Positions 47,181 to 55,984 of a DNA stretch of 64,000 nucleotides are shown here, piece by piece. This stretch comes from Afipia sp. (GTDB taxonomy: Bacteria > Pseudomonadota > Alphaproteobacteria > Rhizobiales > Xanthobacteraceae): NCBI GenBank assembly GCA_024707075.1, contig JANQAK010000001.1:1138001-1202000 (forward strand), written 5' to 3'. The position numbers and the translations under genes are program-made. The notes beneath the pieces were generated by a model. That model was not told the DNA's origin and made no database searches. It saw nothing but the letters and a program-made list of their open reading frames with translations. Every line of letters begins with the position of its first letter. Position 1 is the stretch's first letter.

Positions 47181-48137
47181 ATGCGTACCAACAACATCCC
47201 CGTCCCATCGCCCGACCGGTCTTCCGAGGGTTCCACCCGCACCTTCACGGTCGCCGGGCAACTCGTAACCGCACCCAAGGCGGCTCCGGGGCTTTATCTC
47301 GTCGCCACGCCCATCGGCAATCTCGGCGACATCACGCTGCGCGCGCTGGAGACGCTGGCGGGCGTCGACATTGTGGCCTGCGAGGACACCCGTATCACCC
47401 GGCGGCTGATGGAGCGGTTCTCCATTTCAGCGTCGCTGATGCAGTATCACGAACACAACGCCACTGTGGCACGGCCGAAGATTCTGGAGAAGCTCGCGCA
47501 GGGCGCATCGATCGCGCTGGTATCCGATGCCGGCACGCCGCTGATTTCCGATCCGGGCTTCAAGCTGGTACGCGAGGTTTCTGCGGCGGGGTTCAATGTG
47601 ATCGCGCTGCCGGGGCCATCGTCGGTGCTGGCGGCGCTGTCGGTCGCGGCGCTTCCGACCGACCGGTTTTTCTTCGAAGGCTTTCTGCCATCGAAGCAGA
47701 CCGCGCGCCGCGCGCGCCTCACTGAGCTGGCGCGCATCGATGCGACGCTGGTGATGTTCGAAAGCGGCGCGCGGGTGCAGGATTGCCTGCACGATCTCGC
47801 AAGCATCATGGGCGACCGCGACGCCGCGATCTGCCGCGAGATGACCAAGCTGCATGAGGAGGTTCGCCGCGCGACGGTTTCCGAACTCGCGGCGGTAGCG
47901 GACGATCTTGAGACCCGCGGCGAGTTCGTGCTGGTGATCGGACCGCCTGCGGCGGATGCGGGCATGAGCGAAGACGCACTCGACGACTTGCTGCGAACAT
48001 CGCTGGCGCGCGGCAGCGTCAAGGATGCCGTTGCACACGCTGTTGAGGTCTCCGGCCGGCCGCGCCGTGAAATCTATGCCCGCGCGCTTGAGCTGGCGAA
48101 AGTCAATCCCGCGCGGAGCGGCGATGACGCAGGATGA
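47181..48137 (+). CDS. rsmI: 16S rRNA (cytidine 1402-2'-O)-methyltransferase
   Basis: A 318-residue RsmI. The tetrapyrrole-methylase fold is clear: [65 protein letters not shown] and [22 protein letters not shown], with the C-terminal helical extension ([27 protein letters not shown]). It methylates C1402 in the decoding centre. yraN overlaps its last 14 bases, showing a conserved rsmI-yraN operon. It lies 179 bases from the divergent lpoA-like gene. Confidence 0.95.
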   Translation: MRTNNIPVPSPDRSSEGSTRTFTVAGQLVTAPKAAPGLYLVATPIGNLGDITLRALETLAGVDIVACEDTRITRRLMERFSISASLMQYHEHNATVARPKILEKLAQGASIALVSDAGTPLISDPGFKLVREVSAAGFNVIALPGPSSVLAALSVAALPTDRFFFEGFLPSKQTARRARLTELARIDATLVMFESGARVQDCLHDLASIMGDRDAAICREMTKLHEEVRRATVSELAAVADDLETRGEFVLVIGPPAADAGMSEDALDDLLRTSLARGSVKDAVAHAVEVSGRPRREIYARALELAKVNPARSGDDAG

Positions 48138-48543
48138 CGATCCGCCCCCGAGATCCATAAAGTCGCGCGAAAAAATCGCATCGCCCGCGCGCGTCGCGGC
48201 GTTTCAGACCGGACTCTCCGCCGAAAGCAAGGCCAGCGCCTATCTGATCGCCAAGGGCTATCGCATTCTGGCGCGGCGTTTCCGCACGCCTTACGGCGAG
48301 ATCGACATCGTGGCGCGGCGGCGCAACTTGCTGGCTTTTGTCGAGGTCAAGGCCCGTGCGACGCTGGACGACGCCGCCTATTCGGTGACGTCGCAGCAGC
48401 AGCAACGCATCGTCGCGGCGGCCCAAGCATGGCTGATGGCACACCCCGAGCATGCCAATTTCGACATGCGGTTCGATGCCGTCCTGATCGCGCCGAAACA
48501 CCTTCCTAAACATCTAATGGCGGCGTTCGACGCCAGCGCATGA
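48124..48543 (+). CDS. yraN: YraN family nuclease-fold protein
   Basis: A 139-residue UPF0102 protein. [41 protein letters not shown] has the restriction-nuclease-like PD-(D/E)xK pattern (E in GEID, EVK). Members resemble Holliday-junction resolvases, but activity is not established. ATG 48124 (MTQDD) starts within rsmI; the frame is open upstream but without homology. gshB follows after 87 bases. Confidence 0.9.
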   Translation: MTQDDDPPPRSIKSREKIASPARVAAFQTGLSAESKASAYLIAKGYRILARRFRTPYGEIDIVARRRNLLAFVEVKARATLDDAAYSVTSQQQQRIVAAAQAWLMAHPEHANFDMRFDAVLIAPKHLPKHLMAAFDASA

Positions 48544-48630
48544 GCAGCAGGATTGCGCGGAATTGCACTGGAAAGATCGCGCCAAATCGACCAGATTGCC
48601 GCCGCACAATTCAACAACCGGATTTAGAGC

Positions 48631-49572
48631 ATGAAGCTGAAAGTCGCCGTCCAGATGGACCCCATCGCGCGGATCAATATTCGCGGCGACTCGACCTTCG
48701 CTCTCTTGCTGGAAGCGCAGAAGCGTGGTCACGCGCTGTCCTACTACACGCCCGAAAGGCTGTCGCAACGCGGCACCAACCTGATCGCGACCGTGCAGCC
48801 GCTCACCGTGCGCGACCAGGAAGGCGACCACTTCACGCTGGGCGAGACGGCGCGGGTCAATCTCGAGACATTCGACGTCATCCTGCTGCGGCAGGACCCG
48901 CCGTTCGATCTCGCCTACATCACCACCACGCATTTCCTCGAGCGCATTCATCCGCGCACGCTCGTGGTCAACAACCCGGCCAGCGTGCGCAATGCGCCGG
49001 AAAAGATTTTCGTGATGCAGTTCGCGGACCTGATGCCGCCGACGCTGATCTCGCGCGACAAGGACGAGATCAACGCGTTCCGCGCCGAGCAGGGCGACGT
49101 GGTGATGAAGCCGCTGTACGGTCACGGCGGCGCGGCGGTGTTCCGCATCACACCGAACGACATAAATTTCGGCTCGCTTTACGATATGTTCTCGGTGACG
49201 TTCCGCGAGCCGTGGGTGATCCAGCGCTTCCTTCCCGAGGTCAAGCATGGCGACAAGCGCATCATTCTCGTCGACGGTGAATTCGCCGGCGCGGTCAACC
49301 GCGTCCCGGCGCCGGACGACCTGCGCTCCAACATGGTGCGCGGCGGCGCGGCGCAATCCACCGACCTGTCCCCGCGTGAACGCGAGATTTGCGAACGGCT
49401 GAAGCCCGCCCTGCGCGAACGCGGCCTGCTGTTCGTCGGCATCGACGTGATCGACGGCCATCTGACCGAGATCAACGTCACTTCGCCGACCGGCATCCGC
49501 GCCATCGCGCGGCTTGGCGGGCCCGACGTCGCAGCGAAGATCTGGGACGCCATCGCGGCCAAACGCGCGTAA
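48631..49572 (+). CDS. gshB: Glutathione synthetase
   Basis: A 313-residue ATP-grasp enzyme ligating glycine to gamma-glutamylcysteine. [30 protein letters not shown] is the family N-terminus; the ATP-grasp region has [36 protein letters not shown] and [23 protein letters not shown]. Length is normal. It is downstream of yraN in the same direction, a conserved rsmI-yraN-gshB order in proteobacteria. Confidence 0.96.
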   Translation: MKLKVAVQMDPIARINIRGDSTFALLLEAQKRGHALSYYTPERLSQRGTNLIATVQPLTVRDQEGDHFTLGETARVNLETFDVILLRQDPPFDLAYITTTHFLERIHPRTLVVNNPASVRNAPEKIFVMQFADLMPPTLISRDKDEINAFRAEQGDVVMKPLYGHGGAAVFRITPNDINFGSLYDMFSVTFREPWVIQRFLPEVKHGDKRIILVDGEFAGAVNRVPAPDDLRSNMVRGGAAQSTDLSPREREICERLKPALRERGLLFVGIDVIDGHLTEINVTSPTGIRAIARLGGPDVAAKIWDAIAAKRA

Positions 49573-49684
49573 CGGCGCGGGCCTGCCTTTCCCTTAATCA
49601 ATTACTGACCACCTTCTGCCAATCTGGCTGCTGGCGTGTGACGCAGATGTATACACGGCATGCGTGCACCGGAGCTGCTAGCCC

Positions 49685-50527
49685 ATGGCAATTGAAGTTT
49701 TCAATGGCACATCGATTCCGCGCGAGCTGGCGACAGCGGCGATGGAATTTCTATGGGCAAAATGGAAAGCTCTCAATGATACCAATGATTTGAATATCCA
49801 GCGCCTGACCGAGGAATGCAGCTACGAGCTGCGGGCCAACTCCATTCACATGGTCAGCGTGGGCGACGACTTTGCCTACGTCTATGTCGGGGAAGCCATT
49901 CGGGCGGCGGCCCGCGAGAGACTCGCAGGCTCCCTGCTTTCGCAACTGACCAACCCCCTCAAGAGCGAATTCGCGGACGTGTACCGCCAGGTCGCCAGGC
50001 GCATGGCGCCAGCCTTCATCCGCTACACCGGCGGGCGCTCCCAGAGCGGCCAGGTCTGGCAGCGCCTGATTCTTCCGATCAGGATCACCGACAGCACCGT
50101 CATGCTGGTGATCTATTCGGAGCTGATCAGCTATCAGCTCGAAGTCTATGAGCATCTGTTCCGCACGGCGCCGGACGCCATGATCATTGCATCGCCGATT
50201 TCCAACGATGTCGGCCACACCGTCGACGGCTGGATCGTGATGATGAACGATCGCGCGCGGCAGCTTCTGGGCTTCGATGGCAGCATCGGGAACCTGCGCC
50301 TGACCCAGCTTCCGCAATTTGCCGGCGTTGATATTTGGGGTCGCCTTTACGCGCCGAAGTCCGCCGCAGCAGCGACGCCGGTAACCACCGCCGACTTCGA
50401 CGTCGAGATCCTGCGCTTTCCGCATGTGTTCGGGCTTCGCATTTCGCCCAAGTCCGGCAAACTCGATGCAAAGGAAGCGACCCTGGTTCCGGACAGCAAC
50501 GCGAATACGGCCATCCAGCCCGCCTGA
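49685..50527 (+). CDS. PAS-domain protein without an output domain
   Basis: A 280-residue protein. About 10-165 resembles the rhizobial PAS_5-type domain (VYRQVARRMAPAFIRYTGGRSQSGQVWQRLILPIRI), and 165-255 forms a second PAS-like unit (APDAMIIASPI, GWIVMMNDRARQLLGFDGSIG). No helix-turn-helix, GGDEF, histidine kinase or other output domain follows; the C-terminus is polar. It may be a sensing partner of another protein or a degenerate sensor. The gene after it is convergent and has no evident partnership. The PAS assignment is from pattern only. Confidence 0.65.
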   Translation: MAIEVFNGTSIPRELATAAMEFLWAKWKALNDTNDLNIQRLTEECSYELRANSIHMVSVGDDFAYVYVGEAIRAAARERLAGSLLSQLTNPLKSEFADVYRQVARRMAPAFIRYTGGRSQSGQVWQRLILPIRITDSTVMLVIYSELISYQLEVYEHLFRTAPDAMIIASPISNDVGHTVDGWIVMMNDRARQLLGFDGSIGNLRLTQLPQFAGVDIWGRLYAPKSAAAATPVTTADFDVEILRFPHVFGLRISPKSGKLDAKEATLVPDSNANTAIQPA

Positions 50528-50630
50528 TTTTTCATAGCATTCCGATGTTTACCGTCACCCGTCAGGCCGGGGACATCGTTTCGCACCCGCGTCATGTCTG
50601 CCGCGCCATCCTCCCGATCGGACTGAAGCT

Positions 50631-51311
50631 CTAGCGCGACAGCACGCGCGCGCCGGCGGGCCACAGGCGATCGCCATCCACCGGACTTGCACCAATCTCC
50701 CACCCCGCGCCTCCCCAGACCGCATCGACGGCGCCGAGTTTGCCGGACCCATCGCGCACGTAGAAAATATTCGGGACGGCATTGATAAGGAGGGTTCCGG
50801 CTTCGCCATTGGACTGGCGTTTCAGCAGACACCACACATCGCCGAGCCGGGTCTCATGCCGGCCGTCGAGCTCATCGATAATGTGCTGATCACGGGACGG
50901 CCTGAGCAATGTATGGAATTGAATCGTTGTTGCGCCGGCGGCGTCTTCGATCTTGATGGCAAAGCGGCGCATGAACGTTGCACCGAGCCACGCGATCCTG
51001 ACCTCCGCCCCCGGCGTGATGTTTTCCCTGAAATGCTCGCCCGCGCTAAACTTGCTCGCAGCGGTCAATGCGGATGTCGTCGGCGGATCGAGCAGCTCTG
51101 CGACGGGCGCTGGCCGCGAACAGGTCGCCCTCTCTCCATGGATCAGCCTGAGAGGATCGCGCGCCCGGCCGCTTTTCTCGGATTGGGCGACCTCGATATC
51201 GTTCCCGTCAGCGCCCATTGCCGGCGTTGAAAAAGGCCGATCCGGCCACGCGGCCATCATCAGTAACGATAGCAACGCGGGACAGCGAAATGGGCGAGGG
51301 GGACGGCGCAT
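50631..51311 (-). CDS. Predicted secreted protein of unknown function
   Basis: A 226-residue protein with a hydrophobic N-terminus (FRCPALLSLLMMAAW) suggestive of a signal peptide, then a polar region AEVRIAWLGATFMRRFAIKIEDAAGATTIQFHTLLR and ELDGRHETRLGDVWCLLKRQ. Two cysteines (ATCSRP, VWCLL) may pair. I recognise no domain. It is convergent with the PAS gene; the region upstream of it is the most AT-rich segment of the window. Confidence 0.55.
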   Translation of the reverse strand: MRRPPRPFRCPALLSLLMMAAWPDRPFSTPAMGADGNDIEVAQSEKSGRARDPLRLIHGERATCSRPAPVAELLDPPTTSALTAASKFSAGEHFRENITPGAEVRIAWLGATFMRRFAIKIEDAAGATTIQFHTLLRPSRDQHIIDELDGRHETRLGDVWCLLKRQSNGEAGTLLINAVPNIFYVRDGSGKLGAVDAVWGGAGWEIGASPVDGDRLWPAGARVLSR

Positions 51312-51344
51312 TTTCTTCTTCCTTGATTTCCGAGCGACGAAAAC

Positions 51345-51500
51345 AAGGTAAATGGAAAATGACCTAAGTAAACGAATGTATTCATATTTGGTTAAGGATA
51401 AAATATCAAATAAATTACGGTAAAGTTTTCCATATAATATAATTAATACTATATATTATTTGGATTATTAGTTGAACTATACTTTGAGGGTTATCCGACT
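51345..51500. other. AT-rich island between a secreted-protein gene and yifB
   Basis: About 155 bases are far more AT-rich than the surroundings, with runs like TTTCCATATAATATAATTAA and many TA steps. It lies in the 299-base divergent gap and may hold promoters and bind nucleoid proteins. No coding capacity is seen. TATAAT-like motifs are frequent here by composition alone. Confidence 0.7.
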
Positions 51501-51610
51501 CTTTGGCCGCGATACCGCCTTGGGAAATCGCCCTCTCAACGTAGATGTTCCCTTAATGTTCTTGCGCCGGCGCCAGTTCCTGCTAGGCTTCCTGTCGGGG
51601 CGAGAGAGTC

Positions 51611-53149
51611 ATGGTTCAGCGCGTTTCCACGGTGGCGTTTGAAGGCATCGAAGCCCGCGCGGTGGATGTGCAGGTTCAGGTCGCGCCAGGACTGCCTGCA
51701 TTCTCCATCGTCGGCCTTCCCGACAAGGCTGTCTCCGAAGCGCGCGAGCGGGTGCGTTCGGCATTGATCGCATCCGGGCTCGCGCTGCCTGCCCGGCGAA
51801 TCACCGTCAATCTCGCGCCCGCCGATCTGCCTAAGGAAGGCAGCCATTACGATCTTCCCATCGCGCTCGGATTGATGGCCGCCATCGGCGCGATTCCGCC
51901 CGACGCGCTGTCCGGCTTCACCGTACTCGGCGAGCTCGGTCTCGACGGTTCGATCGCGCCGGTCGCGGGCGTGCTGCCCGCAGCCATCGGCGCCAATGCG
52001 CGCGACGAGGGATTGATTTGTCCCGCCGCCTGCGGCGCCGAAGCGGCATGGGCCAGCCCCGAGATCCAGATCGTCGCGGCATCCTCGCTGATCCAGATCG
52101 CCAATCACTTCAAGGGCACCCAGGTTCTGTCGCGCCCCGAACCGAAAATCACCGAGCGTCAGATCGCGTCGCTCGACCTTCGCGACATCAAGGGCCAGGA
52201 AAGCGCCAAGCGCGCGCTCGAGATCGCCGCCGCCGGCGGCCATCATCTGCTCATGATCGGCTCGCCGGGTGCGGGCAAATCCATGCTGGCGGCGCGGCTG
52301 CCCTCGATCCTGCCGCCGCTGTCGCCGTCGGAACTGCTCGAGATTTCGATGATCGCGTCCGTTGCCGGCGAGATCGAAGGCGGCGCGCTCACATCCCGGC
52401 GTCCGTTCCGCGCACCGCATCACTCCGCGAGCATGGCCGCGCTCACCGGCGGCGGCATGCGCGCGAGGCCCGGCGAAATTTCGCTGGCGCATAACGGCGT
52501 CCTGTTCCTCGACGAGTTGCCGGAGTTCGATGCGCGGGTGCTGGATTCGCTGCGCCAGCCGCTGGAGAACGGCGAGGTCGCGGTGTCGCGTGCCAATCAT
52601 CGCGTGACCTATCCGGCGCGCTTCATGCTGGTGGCGGCGATGAATCCGTGCCGCTGCGGCAACGCTTACGAGCCCGGCTATTCCTGCAAGCGCGGCCGGA
52701 TCGACCGCTGCACAGCAGATTATCAGGCGCGCATTTCGGGACCGCTGATGGACCGCATCGACCTGCGGATCGAAGTGCCCGCCGTCGCCGCGTCCGACCT
52801 GATCCTGCCCGCACCGGCGGAAGGCTCGGCCGAAGTCGCCGCCCGTGTCGCCGCGGCCCGCGCCATCCAGATCGCGCGCTACGTCTCAGTCGGTCTGCCG
52901 CACATCCGCACCAACGCGGAAGCGCCGGCCTCGGTGTTGGAAGATATCGCGCGTCCCGACCCGCAGGGTCAGAAGCTGTTGCGTGACGCCGCCGAAACCA
53001 TGCGGCTGTCGGCACGCGGCTATCACCGCGTGCTGCGGGTGGCGCGAACCCTCGCCGACCTCGATGGCGCGGACACCATCGGACGGCTGCATCTCGCCGA
53101 AGCCTTGTCATATCGTGCGCTGGCGGAAGACCTGCGGCGCGCGGCCTGA
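51611..53149 (+). CDS. YifB/ComM family AAA+ ATPase (Mg-chelatase-like)
   Basis: A 512-residue protein of the YifB/ComM family. The N-terminal domain (VEGIEARAVDVQVQV-type, ITVNLAPADLPKEGSHYDLPIALG) precedes the AAA+ core with Walker A LMIGSPGAGKSMLAARL, RPFRAPHHSASMAALTGGG and Walker B GVLFLDELPEFDARVLDSLRQPLE, then a Mg-chelatase lid domain. ComM is a helicase that promotes branch migration during natural transformation in other bacteria. The symbol comM is used in some annotations. An AT-rich promoter region precedes it. Confidence 0.92.
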   Translation: MVQRVSTVAFEGIEARAVDVQVQVAPGLPAFSIVGLPDKAVSEARERVRSALIASGLALPARRITVNLAPADLPKEGSHYDLPIALGLMAAIGAIPPDALSGFTVLGELGLDGSIAPVAGVLPAAIGANARDEGLICPAACGAEAAWASPEIQIVAASSLIQIANHFKGTQVLSRPEPKITERQIASLDLRDIKGQESAKRALEIAAAGGHHLLMIGSPGAGKSMLAARLPSILPPLSPSELLEISMIASVAGEIEGGALTSRRPFRAPHHSASMAALTGGGMRARPGEISLAHNGVLFLDELPEFDARVLDSLRQPLENGEVAVSRANHRVTYPARFMLVAAMNPCRCGNAYEPGYSCKRGRIDRCTADYQARISGPLMDRIDLRIEVPAVAASDLILPAPAEGSAEVAARVAAARAIQIARYVSVGLPHIRTNAEAPASVLEDIARPDPQGQKLLRDAAETMRLSARGYHRVLRVARTLADLDGADTIGRLHLAEALSYRALAEDLRRAA

Positions 53150-53346
53150 GACCGGCTCCGGACATCGCTTCACTCCGGCCGGCGCTCCCGTGGCGTGTGA
53201 GATCAAGGACGATATCGGCGTATTTTGACAACGGCACCATCCTCGTGCGTGCGCGCAGGGATGGCAAAAACATGGGCGTCGAGCGTGCGCCGCATCCGGC
53301 AAGAGGCGATGCAAGTTCCATCGATGGCACAGGGATTGCTTAAATC

Positions 53347-55242
53347 TTGGCAAACAAGGACGCACCCGTGGACGCCATCCCAGCCCGCTCAACCATAATC
53401 GACAGCCGCGCAAGACAGAGAGGCTATGGCACGCAGCCGCCGCTGCAACGATTTCTCCAAAGCTGTCATGACGAGTTCAGCGCGGACAACTCGGGTGCGC
53501 TTGCCGACTATATTCCCGAATTGACGCGTGCGAACCCTTCGCATTTCGGCATCAGCGTCGCCACCATTGACGGCCACGTCTACGAGATCGGCGACAGCAA
53601 TGTGCCCTTCACGATCCAGTCGGTCTCGAAAGCCTTTGTGTTCGCACTCGCACTTGACCTGCTCGGACCGGAGCGCGTCGAAGCGGCCATTGGCGTCGAG
53701 CCGAGCGGCGAAGCCTTCAACTCGATCCGGCTCACGCCGGACAACAAGCCGTTCAATCCGATGGTGAACGCGGGCGCGATCGCCTGCTCCGGCCTGATCT
53801 ATCAGGTCGAGGGCGCTAACGCCTTCGAGCGCATCCGGCAGACGCTGGGCCGCTTCGCGGGCCGCGATCTCGACGTCGACGAGTCCGTCTATCTGTCCGA
53901 GCGCGCCACCGGCAATCGCAATCGCGCCATCGCCTGGCTGCTGCATAACTACGCCGTCGTGCAGAGCGACGTCGATGCCGTTCTGGATACCTATTTCAAA
54001 CAATGCGCCGTGCTGGTCACCGCGCGCGATCTTGCGATCATGGCGGCGACCCTCGCAAACAGGGGTGTCAACCCGGTGACCGGCGACCATGTGATCGCGC
54101 CGCATACGGTGGCGAGCGTGCTGTCCGTGATGACCAGCTCAGGCATGTACGATTACGCCGGCGAGTGGATCTACCGCGTGGGAATTCCCGCCAAGAGCGG
54201 CGTTGGCGGCGGCATCGTCGCGGCGCTGCCGTCCCAGATCGGGCTCGGCACTTTTTCTCCGTGTCTCGACAGCCACGGCAACAGCGTGCGCGGCCTCAAG
54301 GTCTGCGAAGCGCTGTCGGCACGCTTCAACCTGCACATGCTCAATCGCAGCGCCGACGTCCGCACCTGCATCATCGCCGATTACGACATCTCCAGCGTAT
54401 CGTCCCGCCGCAGCCGCCAGCCGCACGAGCAGCAGATTCTCGAAGAGCGGCACGACGACATCCGCGTCATCGAAATGGTCGGCGCCCTCAACTTCGCGGC
54501 GATCGATTACATCACCCGCAGGCTTGCCGATACGCAGCCAAACGCCCCGCTCCTCATTCTCGATTTCCGGCGTGTGCCGAATGTGTCCGCCGCGGGCGCG
54601 CGCCTGTTCGGAGAGAACCTGACAATCCTGGGCAACATCGGCGTCACCGCGATCCTCACCGGGTTCGATTCCGGATCGGAGGTGCTGAAATCGCTTTACG
54701 CATTCATCGAGAAGACATCCAGGGTCCGGCAGTTTCAGTTGCTGGACGACGCGATCGAATGGGCCGAGGATCAGGTCATCTACAGGTACGGCGGATTCAG
54801 CAACACGGTCGAGACCACGCATCTCAGCGAGCAGGCGCTGCTGTCCAACCTGACGGAAGACGAGATTGCGACCCTGACCAGGTTCTCGACGACGCGGCAT
54901 TACCAGGCGGGCGCGAAAATCATCGGTGCAGGCGAGCCGGCCAATTCCATCTTTTTCATTCAGCGCGGCATGGTCAGCGTCAAGCTGCCGAGCGGGGTGC
55001 GACTGGCATCGCTTGGGCCGGGAATGGAATTCGGCGAGATGGCGATGATCAACCGCGAACGGACGGCGGATGTCTGGGCGGATACGCCGGTTCAGTGCCT
55101 TGAAGTGCCGCTCGATGAGCTGGTCGACTACGGCATGCTTTTTCCGACCATCAGCCTGCATATCGCGCGGAATCTTGCGGCGCTGCTGGCCCGGCGTCTC
55201 GTCCTTGCGAACGCCAAGGTCGATCTTCTCAGCTCCTATTGA
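53347..55242 (+). CDS. glsA: Glutaminase fused to STAS and cyclic-nucleotide-binding domains
   Basis: A 631-residue protein. About residues 30-330 are a serine-dependent glutaminase: PFTIQSVSKAFVFALAL has the catalytic Ser92 and Lys95 (S-x-x-K), with NPMVNAGAIACSGLI and KSGVGGGIVAALP further on. About 370-470 form a STAS domain (LLILDFRRVPNVSAAGARLFGENLTILGNIGV). About 490-620 form a cNMP-binding/Crp-like domain (GAKIIGAGEPANSIFFIQRGMVSVKLPSGVRLASLGPGMEFGEMAMINRERTADVWADTPVQ). The enzyme converts glutamine to glutamate and ammonia; the two added domains suggest regulation by ligand or partner binding. TTG 53347 starts the frame; GTG 53368 is also possible. Confidence 0.9.
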   Translation: MANKDAPVDAIPARSTIIDSRARQRGYGTQPPLQRFLQSCHDEFSADNSGALADYIPELTRANPSHFGISVATIDGHVYEIGDSNVPFTIQSVSKAFVFALALDLLGPERVEAAIGVEPSGEAFNSIRLTPDNKPFNPMVNAGAIACSGLIYQVEGANAFERIRQTLGRFAGRDLDVDESVYLSERATGNRNRAIAWLLHNYAVVQSDVDAVLDTYFKQCAVLVTARDLAIMAATLANRGVNPVTGDHVIAPHTVASVLSVMTSSGMYDYAGEWIYRVGIPAKSGVGGGIVAALPSQIGLGTFSPCLDSHGNSVRGLKVCEALSARFNLHMLNRSADVRTCIIADYDISSVSSRRSRQPHEQQILEERHDDIRVIEMVGALNFAAIDYITRRLADTQPNAPLLILDFRRVPNVSAAGARLFGENLTILGNIGVTAILTGFDSGSEVLKSLYAFIEKTSRVRQFQLLDDAIEWAEDQVIYRYGGFSNTVETTHLSEQALLSNLTEDEIATLTRFSTTRHYQAGAKIIGAGEPANSIFFIQRGMVSVKLPSGVRLASLGPGMEFGEMAMINRERTADVWADTPVQCLEVPLDELVDYGMLFPTISLHIARNLAALLARRLVLANAKVDLLSSY

Positions 55243-55375
55243 TCTCAGGGGAGGCCGCCTCCGCGGCGGATTTTGCGGACGCGATTTCGGCCGGCCGCAA
55301 ACGCTTCCGTAACGATCTCTCTTTACACTTCAGGAACCATAAGCGGCCTGGCCGCGATTGTTGTGAGTGCGTTCC

Positions 55376-55843
55376 ATGTTGCGTGTAAAGATTCTGGCTT
55401 CGGCCGTTCCGTTGCTGCTTGCCGGCGTGGTCGCTGGCGGCGAACTCGTCCCGGAGGCAAGACCCTGCATCGCCCTTGGCCGGGCCTCGATGCAGATCGC
55501 GACGGCCCCCTGGCAAAACCCGCTTCATGTCTCCTTCACCGACGACCCGGAAACCGCGACCGTGCGCGTGCAGATCGTCGACAGAGCCGAACTTGCGGAC
55601 TTTGCGGTGATCGACGACATGCGGACCGCGGACACCGACGACAGTTGCAGCGTCAATCCCGAGACATCGTTCGTCAGCATTTCCGATCATGTCTCCGGAT
55701 CGGAACCGGTGATCTATCTGTCGCAAAGCGCCGGCGCGGATTACCGGATCTTCGTACAATCCCGCACATTCAGCGTGCGTGACGCAGCGGCTCTCGTGGT
55801 CGGCGCGGGGCGCGGCGTTCGCCTCGCCGATCGCGCGACATGA
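55376..55843 (+). CDS. Small secreted protein of unknown function
   Basis: A 155-residue protein with a signal peptide (MLRVKILASAVPLLLAGVVAGG) and a mature part ending in YRIFVQSRTFSVRDAAALVVGA. The segment PLHVSFTDDPETATVRVQIVDRAELADFAVIDD suggests a small beta-rich fold. Two cysteines (RPCIALG and DDSCSV) may form a disulfide. A GTG three codons upstream (55367) is an alternative start. The gene lies between glsA and the hybrid kinase, in the same direction. No family is recognised. Confidence 0.65.
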   Translation: MLRVKILASAVPLLLAGVVAGGELVPEARPCIALGRASMQIATAPWQNPLHVSFTDDPETATVRVQIVDRAELADFAVIDDMRTADTDDSCSVNPETSFVSISDHVSGSEPVIYLSQSAGADYRIFVQSRTFSVRDAAALVVGAGRGVRLADRAT

Positions 55844-55984
55844 CACCGACACCGCGCCGACAAGACCGGCATTAACCTCTCGTTAGCCACGTTTGTATCG
55901 GTGCAAACGATCCTCCGGCGCTTCAAACACTTCGAAACATCCCCCCCTCACATTGTTGCGAACATTTTCCGGACGCATGGTCCA

